NCBI GenBank assembly: GCA_050951845.1
Contig: JBMNJV010000003.1
Location: forward strand, 221,643 to 285,642
DNA length: 64,000 bases
From: UBA5436 sp050951845
Lineage (GTDB): Bacteria > Bacillota > Clostridia > Saccharofermentanales > DTU023
Direction: 5' to 3'
Shown: one piece after another, positions 43,425 to 52,054 of the stretch
How positions within the stretch are numbered: position 1 is the first letter of the stretch
How the letters are laid out: every line of letters starts with the position of its first letter
Notes under the pieces: generated by a model
Told to the model about the DNA's origin: nothing
The model's database searches: none
What the model saw: the letters and a program-made list of their open reading frames with translations, nothing else
Translations under genes and position numbers: made by a program

Positions 43425-44621
43425 TCAGGCCTTGAAATTATAGATCGGTTTCATGACTTCTATGATATCAACAGATTCTTGAATTGCATCAATGATATCT
43501 TCCAATGCTTTATATGCCATCGGAGCCTCATCAAGTGTAGAAGCTTTCACGGAAGTCGTAAAAATTCCCTGCATTTCTCGTTCGAAGTCTGCTAAAGAAA
43601 TGTCGGATTTTGCTCTGGTTCGCGACATAATTCTTCCGGCACCGTGCGGGGCTGAGAAATTCCATTCCGGGTTGCCTTTGCCTGTTGCCAAGATACTGCC
43701 GTCTCTCATATTGATCGGTATCAGAACTTTTTCTCCTTTTTTGGCAGAAATTGCTCCTTTGCGTAAAATCATTTCTTTTGTGTCAATGTAATTATGGATT
43801 GTGTGAAAACCGTCTGTGCCGGCAAGACCGGCATTATCCAAAATGATCTCTGCCATTCTTTCCCGGTTTCTTATTGCATAAGCTTGGCAGATTTCAACGT
43901 CGTGTAAATAGTCATCCATATATCCGCCATACAAGAAACATAGATCTTCAGGAATAGTAGCATCTTTTTTTGTCCAGTGTAATTGTTTAAGTGCAGCCTG
44001 GATTTCTTTGCGTCTGCCCTGGGATTTATAGAATTCGATGATTTCATCTCTTTGTTTAAAGTAAGCTTCTTTTCCTTGATTCAAATCAATGGCAAGTTTT
44101 TGATAAAGATCAGCAACTTGTTTGCCGAGGTTTCTGCTGCCACTGTGAATTACTAAGTAATTAGTTCCGTCTTCAGCCCGGTCAATTTCAATAAAATGGT
44201 TGCCGCCGCCAAGAGTACCGATACTGCGTATAATTCTTTTAGTATCGTTTAATTCCCGGTAGCATCGCATAGAGGTTAAATCGAACCTTTCAGTGCTGCT
44301 CGGCCAGACATTTTTACCTGAAGGAATATAATGTGCTATTTTATCAATTTTTTTCAAATTAATATCATTTTTACCCAAATTGACCGTATACATACCGCAG
44401 CCGATATCTACTCCGACCACATTAGGAACAACTTTGTCTTTGATAGTCATTGTAGTGCCGACTGTACATCCTTTGCCGAAATGTGCATCAGGCATAATTC
44501 TTATTTTGCTGCCTTTGGTAAATTCGTAATCGCACATTCTTTGAATCTGCAGAATTGCATCTTTTTCGATTACTTTGGCAAAACTTATTGCTGTATTATA
44601 TTTTCCTTTGATTTCTCTCAT
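43425..44621 (-). CDS. rtcB: RNA-splicing ligase RtcB
   Basis: GTP- and Mn-dependent ligase joining 2',3'-cyclic phosphate (or 3'-phosphate) and 5'-OH RNA ends, used in RNA repair. Metal and nucleotide ligands are visible in MPDAHFGKGCTVG, VVGVDIGCGMY (metal-binding Cys), GGGNHFIEI, HSGSRNLG and SAPHGAGRIMSR, where the His becomes guanylylated. The length of 398 residues is short for RtcB (usually about 400-480) but includes all motifs. It stands alone on the minus strand. No archease, RtcA, RtcR or PrfH gene is adjacent. The ribosome binding site is weak (AGAGAAA). Confidence 0.92.
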   Translation of the reverse strand: MREIKGKYNTAISFAKVIEKDAILQIQRMCDYEFTKGSKIRIMPDAHFGKGCTVGTTMTIKDKVVPNVVGVDIGCGMYTVNLGKNDINLKKIDKIAHYIPSGKNVWPSSTERFDLTSMRCYRELNDTKRIIRSIGTLGGGNHFIEIDRAEDGTNYLVIHSGSRNLGKQVADLYQKLAIDLNQGKEAYFKQRDEIIEFYKSQGRRKEIQAALKQLHWTKKDATIPEDLCFLYGGYMDDYLHDVEICQAYAIRNRERMAEIILDNAGLAGTDGFHTIHNYIDTKEMILRKGAISAKKGEKVLIPINMRDGSILATGKGNPEWNFSAPHGAGRIMSRTRAKSDISLADFEREMQGIFTTSVKASTLDEAPMAYKALEDIIDAIQESVDIIEVMKPIYNFKA

Positions 44622-44975
44622 GATTTCTCTGCTTTATCTTAAATTTGGAATTATTTGATGTGTCATGCAATATATCACAGAAAAAACCCGTTGTCACCTC
44701 GGCACTGCTCTTCAGTTTGCCAAATGATCTGATAAATTGCAGCTGATATATGTTTTGCAGTATACCGTATAAAAACAGATGAACTGATAAATATAATTTA
44801 TATTCGCTGAAGTTTGCTTTGTAAATGAATAAAGATAAAATGGAGTTCAGATAAAAATTCGGAATTAAGTTATAAGAAATATGTAACATAAGAATTAAGT
44901 AATTTAAATAGAATATATAATATTAAAGAATCAACATAAGAATACAGTAAGTGCAATGGGAATGAATAAAGAAAA
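44622..44975. other. non-coding divergent gap between rtcB and the pseudouridine synthase gene
   Basis: 354 A+T-rich bases between two divergent genes, so both promoters must lie here. I could not pick a clear -35/-10 pair for either. A minus-strand open frame (about 44596-44889) overlaps the rtcB start, lacks a ribosome binding site and has no recognisable features, so I treat it as chance. Confidence 0.6.
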
Positions 44976-45701
44976 ATGGAACGTATAGATAAAATTTTGG
45001 CGAAATCCGGTTACGGAACGCGTAAAGAAGTTAAACGATTGCTTAAAGAGGGCAGAGTCGAATTAGCAGGTGAAGTTGTAACTGATGCCGGTTTGAAAAT
45101 TTCGCTCGAATCTCTTAAGCAAATATCTGTTGACGGTTATGCAGCAGAAATTTTCGATTCATTGACTTTTATGCTCAACAAACCGCCGGGTTTTATCACA
45201 GCTTTGTCTGATACACGTCATGATACGATAGCGGAGTTTATTCCGCCGAAATGGCAAAACAAAGGTCTTGTGCCGATCGGTCGTTTGGATAAAGATACCG
45301 AGGGCTTACTGTTACTAACCAATGACGGTCAATTGTCACATCGGATATGTTCACCGAAATGGAGAATTGAAAAAGAATATCATTTGATAACTCAGGGTCG
45401 TCCGTTTAACCAGCAGGATGTTGAAAAGTTTGCTCTTGGTTTTAAAACACTTGACGGAACTGAATTCAAACCTGCCAGACTGAAATTGGTAGATGGGTTT
45501 GAGGCTTATCTTACAGTCTGCGAGGGACAATACCATCAGGTAAAAAGAATGGCGAAGTCCACCGGACGTGAAGTCAAATATTTGAAACGAATTCGCATTG
45601 CCGATTTAGTACTTGATCCTGACTTACAGCCGGGTGAAATCCGCATGCTGACTGAAGAAGAACGGGTTGAATTATATTCAGCCTGCCAACTTACAGATTA
45701 A
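44976..45701 (+). CDS. RsuA/RluB-family pseudouridine synthase
   Basis: Isomerises a uridine in rRNA. The N-terminal S4 RNA-binding domain (MERIDKILAKSGYGTRKEVKRL) is followed by the catalytic domain with MLNKPPGFITAL, and GRLDKDTEGLLLLTNDG carrying the catalytic Asp in motif II. The ending is QYHQVKRMAKSTGREVKYLKR. The length of 241 residues and the GRLDKDTEG form fit RsuA (16S U516) slightly better than RluB/E/F, but the target cannot be settled by eye. The ATG at 44976 has only a weak ribosome binding site. Confidence 0.9.
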   Translation: MERIDKILAKSGYGTRKEVKRLLKEGRVELAGEVVTDAGLKISLESLKQISVDGYAAEIFDSLTFMLNKPPGFITALSDTRHDTIAEFIPPKWQNKGLVPIGRLDKDTEGLLLLTNDGQLSHRICSPKWRIEKEYHLITQGRPFNQQDVEKFALGFKTLDGTEFKPARLKLVDGFEAYLTVCEGQYHQVKRMAKSTGREVKYLKRIRIADLVLDPDLQPGEIRMLTEEERVELYSACQLTD

Positions 45702-45729
45702 AAAATTTGATATCAGTCAAATTTTTTTT
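45701..45729 (+). terminator. rho-independent terminator after the pseudouridine synthase gene
   Basis: AAAAATTTGA (45701-45710) pairs perfectly with TCAAATTTTT (45717-45726) around a 6-base loop, and the T run continues to 45729. The stem begins in the stop codon. Confidence 0.8.
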
Positions 45730-45818
45730 ACCCTTATTACACTAACCGATAATAAACTCAATTAGCTCTGCAAAAACTAAGACAGATCCAAACCGAATTA
45801 CCCGAAAAGGAAGATTAT

Positions 45819-46928
45819 TTAATAATCAATCTTGATTTTTCCTGTGATTATACCAAAATAAACATCCGGTGTTATTTTTGAATCTTCAAGTTGAGAAATA
45901 GCATTATGTAACGAATTGACCCCGATTAAAGCAAATAATTGTGTTGGCTTACTGAAATCAAGCTGCCAACCTTTGTCATTGTATTTACTAACGGTGAATC
46001 CGCTGATGAAATATTCATTTCCTTGTTTCAACAAAGCTAAAAATTCTTCACGTTCAATCGCGCCGTCAATTTGCATGATGTCATATTTATTTTTATAATA
46101 ATTTTTATTTGAAAGAATCTCATAATAAGGAGTTAATTCAGCAGTGGATGTCAGTTGAATCAATTCAAGACCTTTAACATAGACTTCAGGGTTAAAAAAC
46201 ATTTCAAATTCATGAACAGTATGATCAAGAATAAGGATTTCTTCGTTATATGGAGCTGAAGTTACACGAGTGATAGTTTTATCAAATTCAGGAATATTCC
46301 TTTGAATCGTTAAATCAAATATCAAATTTGAAAAATCAGATTGAGCAATGGCTGAATTTTTGAGTGCAGCAATTTCCCCGGCTTTTTCTGTAGAGTTAGG
46401 CAAGGGCGTATGATAATAATGATATCCTTGTACACGCTTCAAATATGCTTTAAGATCATGTTTCTCCGCTTTTGAAGTTGTTGCATAAGTTGCCATTGCA
46501 TTTTCAAAATTAAGGTCAGATAATTGGCTCACAAAATATTCACAACACTCTTCCGGGGTCTTGAAATATTTTTCTCTTATGCCTTGAGCCATAGGAAAAA
46601 CAAAAATATTTAAAAGTAAAGCAGCGGACAACAAAACACATAAAATCGCTAAAACAATCGTCAGTACCGGCTTTTTCTTTTTTGTCTTTACCTTGGAAGT
46701 TTGCAATTTATCTTGCTTCTCGAATTGTGCATCGTGCAATTGATTATCCGGTTTAGAATATGGAGCCGTATTCAGCTTTTGCATTTCGGATTGTGAAATA
46801 AAATGTTGGTTTTGTTGTTCAAGTTGCGGGTCTGCAGAATTCTGTGTTCCGTTTTCTAAAAGAGCTCCGCATAAACGACAAAAATGATCATTCTCTTTGG
46901 CCTGATGGCCACAAATAGGACAATTCAT
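45819..46928 (-). CDS. zinc-ribbon single-pass membrane protein, function unknown
   Basis: The 369-residue protein begins with a double-Cys zinc ribbon (CPICG at 3-7 and CRLCG about 17-21). A Gln-rich linker (about 30-80), a basic stop (KTKKKKP) and one membrane helix (about 87-112, VLTIVLAILCVLLSAALLLNI) follow. About 255 extracytoplasmic residues come next, beginning with FKTPEECCEYFVSQLSDLNF. This plan, with the ribbon inside and an NTF2-like or sensor domain outside, recurs in many Firmicute proteins of unknown role (TcaA-like). ATG 46928 has AAGGAG upstream. No operon partner: it is the only minus gene between two plus genes. Confidence 0.8.
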   Translation of the reverse strand: MNCPICGHQAKENDHFCRLCGALLENGTQNSADPQLEQQNQHFISQSEMQKLNTAPYSKPDNQLHDAQFEKQDKLQTSKVKTKKKKPVLTIVLAILCVLLSAALLLNIFVFPMAQGIREKYFKTPEECCEYFVSQLSDLNFENAMATYATTSKAEKHDLKAYLKRVQGYHYYHTPLPNSTEKAGEIAALKNSAIAQSDFSNLIFDLTIQRNIPEFDKTITRVTSAPYNEEILILDHTVHEFEMFFNPEVYVKGLELIQLTSTAELTPYYEILSNKNYYKNKYDIMQIDGAIEREEFLALLKQGNEYFISGFTVSKYNDKGWQLDFSKPTQLFALIGVNSLHNAISQLEDSKITPDVYFGIITGKIKIDY

Positions 46929-47497
46929 ATTTTCTCCTTACATCATTTATTGTTCTGTTAACTTAAATTTAAATAGATATTTGAACATCTTTCTTGTTCA
47001 GTTAACCGGCTTTTGCAAACGATTTTTCCTGAAAATTGTTTACAGTCAGAATCAAAAATAATCTTAATTATTTCAGTATTAAAGTATATAAATAACATAA
47101 ATAATATAACACGAATATATCAACAGTATTAACTAAGAATTTCCGTTTTTATAAAAATATAAAAATATAAGATAAAGCTATCTGAAAAGAGCTAAACTTT
47201 GAACAAAATATTTTTAATTAAATCATAAAAATTGTATGTTTCAGCAAAAAAAATCAACGGCAACTCACTTTACACGGATTTTACAATAGTTTTATCTTGT
47301 AATAACAAACTCTAGATAAGCTATTGATTGTTATGGAAGATAAAAAAGAGTGAAATTATAAGAACATATATTTCTGTTTAATCTATCTGTAATAAAGAAA
47401 CAGTTTACCATAATGAGTAATTAGTCAGATATATAAATCAATAAAACTACTTATTATCAAGTAAAACAAGTTAAAAATAACTATCTGGAGGTAGAAA
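46929..47497. other. 569-base A+T-rich region upstream of pstS
   Basis: Divergent gap between the zinc-ribbon gene and pstS, with no coding potential seen. The promoter and any PhoB sites controlling the phosphate operon should lie here. CTGTTTA, CTGTAATA and CAGTTTA elements occur around 47373-47407, but their spacing does not match the 11-base period of a Pho box. I therefore do not claim one. Confidence 0.55.
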
Positions 47498-48628
47498 ATG
47501 AAAAAAATTAAAAAAATCGCTGTTTTAGTTCTTGCTTTAGTCATGATGATTTCAGTTGTTACTGCTTGTGGCGGCGACAAAAAAGATGAAAAAGAAACAG
47601 AAAAAGCAGAAGAAACTGAAGCTAAGAAAGAAACTGAAAAAGCTACAGAAAAAGAAACCGAAAAAGCTACGGAAAAAGAAACTGAAGCTGCAAAAGAGAC
47701 AGAAGCTGCAACAGAAAAAGAAACCGAGAAAGAAACTGAAGCTGAAGTTGAAGTAGAAGAAACTGAAACTGCCGACGGTGGCGCAATGACCGGTCAAATA
47801 AATGTTTATACCCGTGATGCCGCATCAGGAACTCGTGAAGGTTTTGAAGGTGTTGTAGGTTTCAAAGATCAATTAACCGACAAAGCTAATGAAGTTGCTT
47901 CAAACGGTGAAATGGCTACTCAAGTTGGCGGAGACGTTCAAGGTATCGGTTATGTTTCATTAACAACTGACTTTGAAGCTAACAATCTGCATCCGGCAGA
48001 ATATGAAGGAGTAGAACCTTCAGTTGAAAACGTAATTAACGGTACGTATCTCCTGAGTCGTCCTTTCTGCTACACCACACGTGCTGAAGGTGACTATGCA
48101 AGTGACGAATTAGAACAATTAGTTAAAGCTTTTATCGTTTTCATGACTGAATCAACAGAAGGTAAAGAAGCAGTTTTAAGTGCAGGCGGAATCGTTGATG
48201 TGGAAGACAGCAAATCTTGGGACGAACTGAAAGCTGATCATCCGATCGTAGATCAGGATAATTCAGGTCTTACCATTACAACCGGTGGTTCAACATCAGT
48301 TGAAAAATCATTGAAAGCTGCTTTGGAAGCATTCCAACCTTTAGCAGGTAACTTTGATATGGTTGTAAACCAAACAGGTTCAGGTGACGGCTGGAAACGT
48401 ACATTAGGCGATGATAAAGACGGTCCTAACGCTTCAGATATCGGATTTGCTTCACGTAATTTCAAAGATGAAGAGCCCACAGACAATGCAATCAGTGCAA
48501 ACAAATATTGTGATGATGCTATCGTAGTTGTCATTGAAAAGAATAATCCGGTAAAGAACTTCACACAACAAAATTTATTTGATATCTTTACAGGTGCAGT
48601 TACCAATTGGGAAGATATTGCTGAATAA
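47498..48628 (+). CDS. pstS: phosphate ABC transporter substrate-binding lipoprotein, domain order permuted
   Basis: Binds phosphate outside the cell for PstCAB. The signal sequence ends in the lipobox VVTAC (C24). Residues about 28-92 are a Lys/Glu/Thr repeat linker (KETEKATEKETE). In ordinary PstS the GSTSV half comes first and the SGTR half last. Here the order is reversed. RDAASGTREGF (about 105-115) and the segment GIGYVSLTTDF come first. TTGGSTSVEKSLKAALEAF (about 261), GSGDGW, DIGFASRNF, DAIVVVIEKNNPV and LFDIFTGAVTNWEDI follow to the end. All phosphate-binding segments are present, so the protein is probably functional. GGAGG precedes ATG 47498. Confidence 0.88.
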   Translation: MKKIKKIAVLVLALVMMISVVTACGGDKKDEKETEKAEETEAKKETEKATEKETEKATEKETEAAKETEAATEKETEKETEAEVEVEETETADGGAMTGQINVYTRDAASGTREGFEGVVGFKDQLTDKANEVASNGEMATQVGGDVQGIGYVSLTTDFEANNLHPAEYEGVEPSVENVINGTYLLSRPFCYTTRAEGDYASDELEQLVKAFIVFMTESTEGKEAVLSAGGIVDVEDSKSWDELKADHPIVDQDNSGLTITTGGSTSVEKSLKAALEAFQPLAGNFDMVVNQTGSGDGWKRTLGDDKDGPNASDIGFASRNFKDEEPTDNAISANKYCDDAIVVVIEKNNPVKNFTQQNLFDIFTGAVTNWEDIAE

Positions 48629-48664
48629 TACAATTTAGCTAAGAAAGTTTTATTAATAATATAA

Positions 48665-48684
48665 GTTTCAGTAATTACTGAAAC
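48665..48684. promoter_or_regulatory. 20-base perfect palindrome after pstS
   Basis: GTTTCAGTAATTACTGAAAC is its own reverse complement. It lies 36 bases after the pstS stop and can form a hairpin in the transcript or bind a dimeric protein. Confidence 0.7.
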
Positions 48685-48700
48685 AACAAGATTAACGTGA

Positions 48701-48738
48701 GTTTCTATAGTTTCTGAAGTTTCTGAAACTATAGAAAC
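48701..48738. promoter_or_regulatory. second inverted repeat between pstS and pstC
   Basis: GTTTCTATAGTTTC (48701-48714) and GAAACTATAGAAAC (48725-48738) are perfect 14-base arms around a 10-base loop. There is no T run, so it is more like a transcript-stabilising or attenuating hairpin than a full terminator. The 12-mer GTGAGTTTCTAT at its left edge (48698-48709) recurs at the pstC start (48806-48817). Confidence 0.7.
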
Positions 48739-48815
48739 TATAAATAAAATAAGTTGAGAAGTTGAGGTGGGTTTTATCTATCACCACTTAAACAGAATAA
48801 TAAAAGTGAGTTTCT

Positions 48816-49775
48816 ATGACTACTGAACAACAAAACAAAAGTAAAACTTTAATCAGAGAACGGTCTGCAAAGCGCCGTTCTCTTTACAAGTCTGTAGATC
48901 GAACCATGCAATTTATTTTTCGCTTATGCGGATTGATTGCTGCATTGATGATTATCCTGATTGTATTTTTCGTAGCTGCACGCGGTATTCAGGTTTTCTT
49001 ACCGGGCTACGAGAATCCTGTGTCCTTGGGCGAATTCCTGACAGGCATGAGATGGCGTAGTGATCAAGGTGTTTACGGAGTATTCTTTATTGTAATCAAT
49101 ACAATTATCACGGCCTTTTTTGCCGGACTAATTGCTTTCCCGCTATCGGTCTTATCAGCATTAATGATCGTGAAAATTGCTCCGAAAAGATTAAGCAATG
49201 CTTTAACAACAGTTGTTGAATTGTTAGCGGCAATACCGTCAGTAGTTTACGGTGTTTTTGCCTCGGGTGCTATTACCGGTATTGTTGAAAAAATGGCCGG
49301 TTGGTTTAACTACACTACGTTTGGCGGTAACTCAATGCTGGCAGTTATTCTTTTGTTGGCAATCATGATTTACCCGACCATTACATCAATGGCAGTAGTT
49401 GCTATACGTGCAGTTCCGGAAAGTCATGAGCTTGGTTCTTTGGCACTTGGTGCCTCCAGGACACAAACCAACTTTAAGGTTGTGCTGTCATCTGCGAAAT
49501 CGGGTATCTTTGCCGGGCTTATCCTTGGTTTAGGGCGGGCATTCGGTGAAGCTACAGCTGTTTCAATGGTTGCAGGTAATGCTTTTATCGGTCCGACCTG
49601 GAACCCGTTTGATCTGACCAGAACATTAACGACGACAATGCTATCAGGCTTACATGAAACAGTTGGTGTCGATTATGACGTACGTTTCTCGGTCGGTATT
49701 GTGTTAATGATTATTATTCTGATCAGCAATCTGGCAATCAATGCATTACGCAGAAAAATGGAGTCGGGAGATTAA
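48816..49775 (+). CDS. pstC: phosphate ABC transporter permease PstC
   Basis: Membrane subunit of the phosphate importer. It has six predicted helices in 319 residues. The binding-protein-dependent permease pattern is visible in AIPSVVYGVFASGA and in the EAA loop SHELGSLALGASRTQTNFKVVLSSAKSGIFAGLILGLGRAFGE (shown over about 208-250 in two parts). PstC-typical GRAFGEATAVSMVAGN follows. ATG 48816 has a weak GTGAG ribosome binding site. The 187-base gap after pstS carries two hairpins that could lower pstC expression relative to pstS. Confidence 0.92.
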   Translation: MTTEQQNKSKTLIRERSAKRRSLYKSVDRTMQFIFRLCGLIAALMIILIVFFVAARGIQVFLPGYENPVSLGEFLTGMRWRSDQGVYGVFFIVINTIITAFFAGLIAFPLSVLSALMIVKIAPKRLSNALTTVVELLAAIPSVVYGVFASGAITGIVEKMAGWFNYTTFGGNSMLAVILLLAIMIYPTITSMAVVAIRAVPESHELGSLALGASRTQTNFKVVLSSAKSGIFAGLILGLGRAFGEATAVSMVAGNAFIGPTWNPFDLTRTLTTTMLSGLHETVGVDYDVRFSVGIVLMIIILISNLAINALRRKMESGD

Positions 49776-49814
49776 TCGGTTCTTAACCTGAGTATAGAAA
49801 TATGAGTTAAAACT

Positions 49815-51098
49815 ATGAATAGAATAAGAATAATAAAAGATAAAATAGCTGAAGGCTTTACTTGGTTGTCATCCGGTATTTCCGCTCTTGTGCTGATTGC
49901 GATATTCGTGTTTATTTTTAAACGCGGCTGGTCTACTTTGAACTGGGATTTATTGAAAAACAATTACAATTCAGAAAATCTGATGGCAGGTTATGATCAT
50001 ATAGATTGGGATGAACATGGTGCTTTCACGGCTCCCGATTCACTTCCCGAGGATTCATTCTTTTCGGAAAAATACGGTGTGGCTTTTACAGACAGCGTCA
50101 GTGCGGCTAAAGAAGCACAGATGGAAGTTGTTTTTCTCGATCCGGAATCACCTTTACAAGATGGTAAAATCACAACTGCCGGACCCAGACAAGGTGAAAA
50201 ATTCGGTTTAACAGAAGGTTTGTTTTTGAAAAAAATATCCTATATCAATCTTGAAGGTGATAAGAAATCTGCCGGTTTAACCGCAACCCAAGGTAAAACT
50301 TCCGAGGAATTAGTTAGTGTCTTAGACGCTGATTCGCAGGAAGTAGTTGATTTTTATGCTCAAACAGAAGGTGGCGGACTTAAAGGTTCGATCATTACAA
50401 CCTTGATATTGATTGGACTTACCTTGGTTATTGCTTTGCCGATCGGTGTTTTTGCTGCAATTTATTTGCATGAATTAGCACCGAAAAACAAAGTTACTGC
50501 TTGGATCAGATCTTCAATTGAATTATTGTCGGGTGTTCCGAGCGTTATTTTCGGTTTAATGGGTATGACAATGTTATTCCAGGTTACTCGTTTAATGGGT
50601 ATAACCGGACAAAGTACGATGCTGGGTGCACTTACTTTAGCCGTAATTCTTTTGCCTGTAATAATCAGGCAGACCGAGGAAGCTTTGATCAATGTTCCGG
50701 ACGGATATAGAATGGCAAGTTTGTCCATGGGTGCCACTCAATTTCAGACTATATATAAAATTATAATTCCGAATGCTATGCCGGGTATCTTAAGTGCAAC
50801 CCTTTTGTCAATCAGCCGGATCATCGGTGAATCGGCTGCTCTGATTTTCACTATGGGCACAGCGATTATGGATAATCCTGCCTGGAATTCACGCGGTACT
50901 TCTTTGGCAGTACATATCTGGACTGTTATGAGCGGAGAACAACCTAACTTTGAACTTGCTTCAGCAATATCAATTGTAATTTTGATTATTGTTTTGATTT
51001 TGAATGTAAGTGTGAAATTTATCACTTATCATATGACAAAAGATAAAGATGATCAGAAAAAGAAAAATGTAAAAGCAAAAGCTGCAACTGAAACATAG
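49815..51098 (+). CDS. pstA: phosphate ABC transporter permease PstA with large extracytoplasmic insert
   Basis: Second membrane subunit. The permease core starts about residue 195 (GSIITTLILIGLTLVIALPIG). It contains LLSGVPSVIFGLMGM, the EAA loop GYRMASLSMGATQFQTIYKIIIPNA and SRIIGESAALIFTMG, as in PstA. The protein is 427 residues long, against about 280-300 usually. The excess is a polar segment between helix 1 (about 17-40) and helix 2, about 45-190, rich in Glu/Asp/Ser/Gly (YNSENLMAGYDHIDWDEHGA). By topology it is outside the membrane. A C-terminal Lys-rich tail ends the protein. Confidence 0.9.
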   Translation: MNRIRIIKDKIAEGFTWLSSGISALVLIAIFVFIFKRGWSTLNWDLLKNNYNSENLMAGYDHIDWDEHGAFTAPDSLPEDSFFSEKYGVAFTDSVSAAKEAQMEVVFLDPESPLQDGKITTAGPRQGEKFGLTEGLFLKKISYINLEGDKKSAGLTATQGKTSEELVSVLDADSQEVVDFYAQTEGGGLKGSIITTLILIGLTLVIALPIGVFAAIYLHELAPKNKVTAWIRSSIELLSGVPSVIFGLMGMTMLFQVTRLMGITGQSTMLGALTLAVILLPVIIRQTEEALINVPDGYRMASLSMGATQFQTIYKIIIPNAMPGILSATLLSISRIIGESAALIFTMGTAIMDNPAWNSRGTSLAVHIWTVMSGEQPNFELASAISIVILIIVLILNVSVKFITYHMTKDKDDQKKKNVKAKAATET

Positions 51099-51227
51099 TT
51101 TAGCTTAATGTTTAGCTTAATAAGGTATTCTGAAATAATAAAGAAGAGGTTAATACGATAATAGAGAGTGCTTTAGCGGTCAATCCGGAGTCAGTCTAGA
51201 ATCGTTATTGAAGGAGTAAGAATTTAA

Positions 51228-52007
51228 ATGACACAACAAACACAAGTAAAAACCGATTATGCATTCGATGTAAAAGATTTGGATCTTTTCTATACTGATT
51301 TTCATGCTTTGAAAAAAATCAATATGCAGATTCCTTTGAATAAAGTAACTGCCTTTATCGGCCCGTCAGGTTGCGGCAAGTCAACCTTAATCCGTTGCTT
51401 TAATCGTATGAATGATTTGATTGAGGGTGTAAGAATAGAGGGTGAAATTTTTCATCACGATGTTGAAATTCATAGTAAGGAAGTTGATGTTGTTCAATTG
51501 AGAACTGAAGTCGGAATGGTCTTCCAACAACCCAACCCTTTCCCGATGTCAATATACGATAATGTCGCTTACGGACTGCGTTGTCAAGGTGTTAAGGATC
51601 GCAGAATATTGGATGAAGTTGTTGAAACTTCGCTCAAACAGGCAGCACTTTGGGATGAAGTTAAAGACCATCTCAATCGTAATGCGACAAAGCTTTCCGG
51701 CGGCCAGCAACAAAGGTTATGTATTGCCCGGGCGATTTCGCTGACACCGGAGGTCATTCTGATGGATGAACCGACTTCGGCTCTGGATCCGATTGCGACA
51801 AATAAAATTGAAGATTTGATTACAGAATTGAAAGAATCGTATACAATAATAATTGTGACGCACTCGATGAGTCAGGCTGCGCGTGTAAGCGACATGACGG
51901 CATTTTTCCTCTTAGGAGATATGATCGAATATGACGTTACGGAAAAAGTTTTTCATAATCCGAGAGATAAGCGAACTGAAGATTATATTTCCGGAAAATT
52001 CGGTTGA
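51228..52007 (+). CDS. pstB: phosphate ABC transporter ATP-binding protein PstB
   Basis: ATPase of the phosphate importer. Walker A is GPSGCGKST, the Q-loop is in MVFQQPNPFPMSIYDNVAYG (PstB-typical), the ABC signature is LSGGQQQRLCIARA, Walker B is VILMDEPTSALDP, and the switch His is in VTHSMSQAARVSD. The length of 259 residues is normal. ATG 51228 has GAAGGAG upstream. The 129-base gap after pstA holds nothing recognisable. Confidence 0.96.
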   Translation: MTQQTQVKTDYAFDVKDLDLFYTDFHALKKINMQIPLNKVTAFIGPSGCGKSTLIRCFNRMNDLIEGVRIEGEIFHHDVEIHSKEVDVVQLRTEVGMVFQQPNPFPMSIYDNVAYGLRCQGVKDRRILDEVVETSLKQAALWDEVKDHLNRNATKLSGGQQQRLCIARAISLTPEVILMDEPTSALDPIATNKIEDLITELKESYTIIIVTHSMSQAARVSDMTAFFLLGDMIEYDVTEKVFHNPRDKRTEDYISGKFG

Positions 52008-52054
52008 TTTCCGAATTATACAGAGAATGAAAAACAGGAGAAAGGAATAATAAT

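Noticed and set aside
44596..44889. Minus-strand open frame of 97 codons upstream of rtcB
   Set aside because: It overlaps the rtcB start, is A+T-driven in composition and lacks a ribosome binding site.
47370..47410. Pho box upstream of pstS
   Set aside because: CTGT/CAGT elements are present but spacing and sequence do not match the known consensus well enough.
47556..47797. Lys-rich + and Phe-rich - frames over the pstS linker
   Set aside because: They are frame shadows of the Lys/Glu/Thr repeat.
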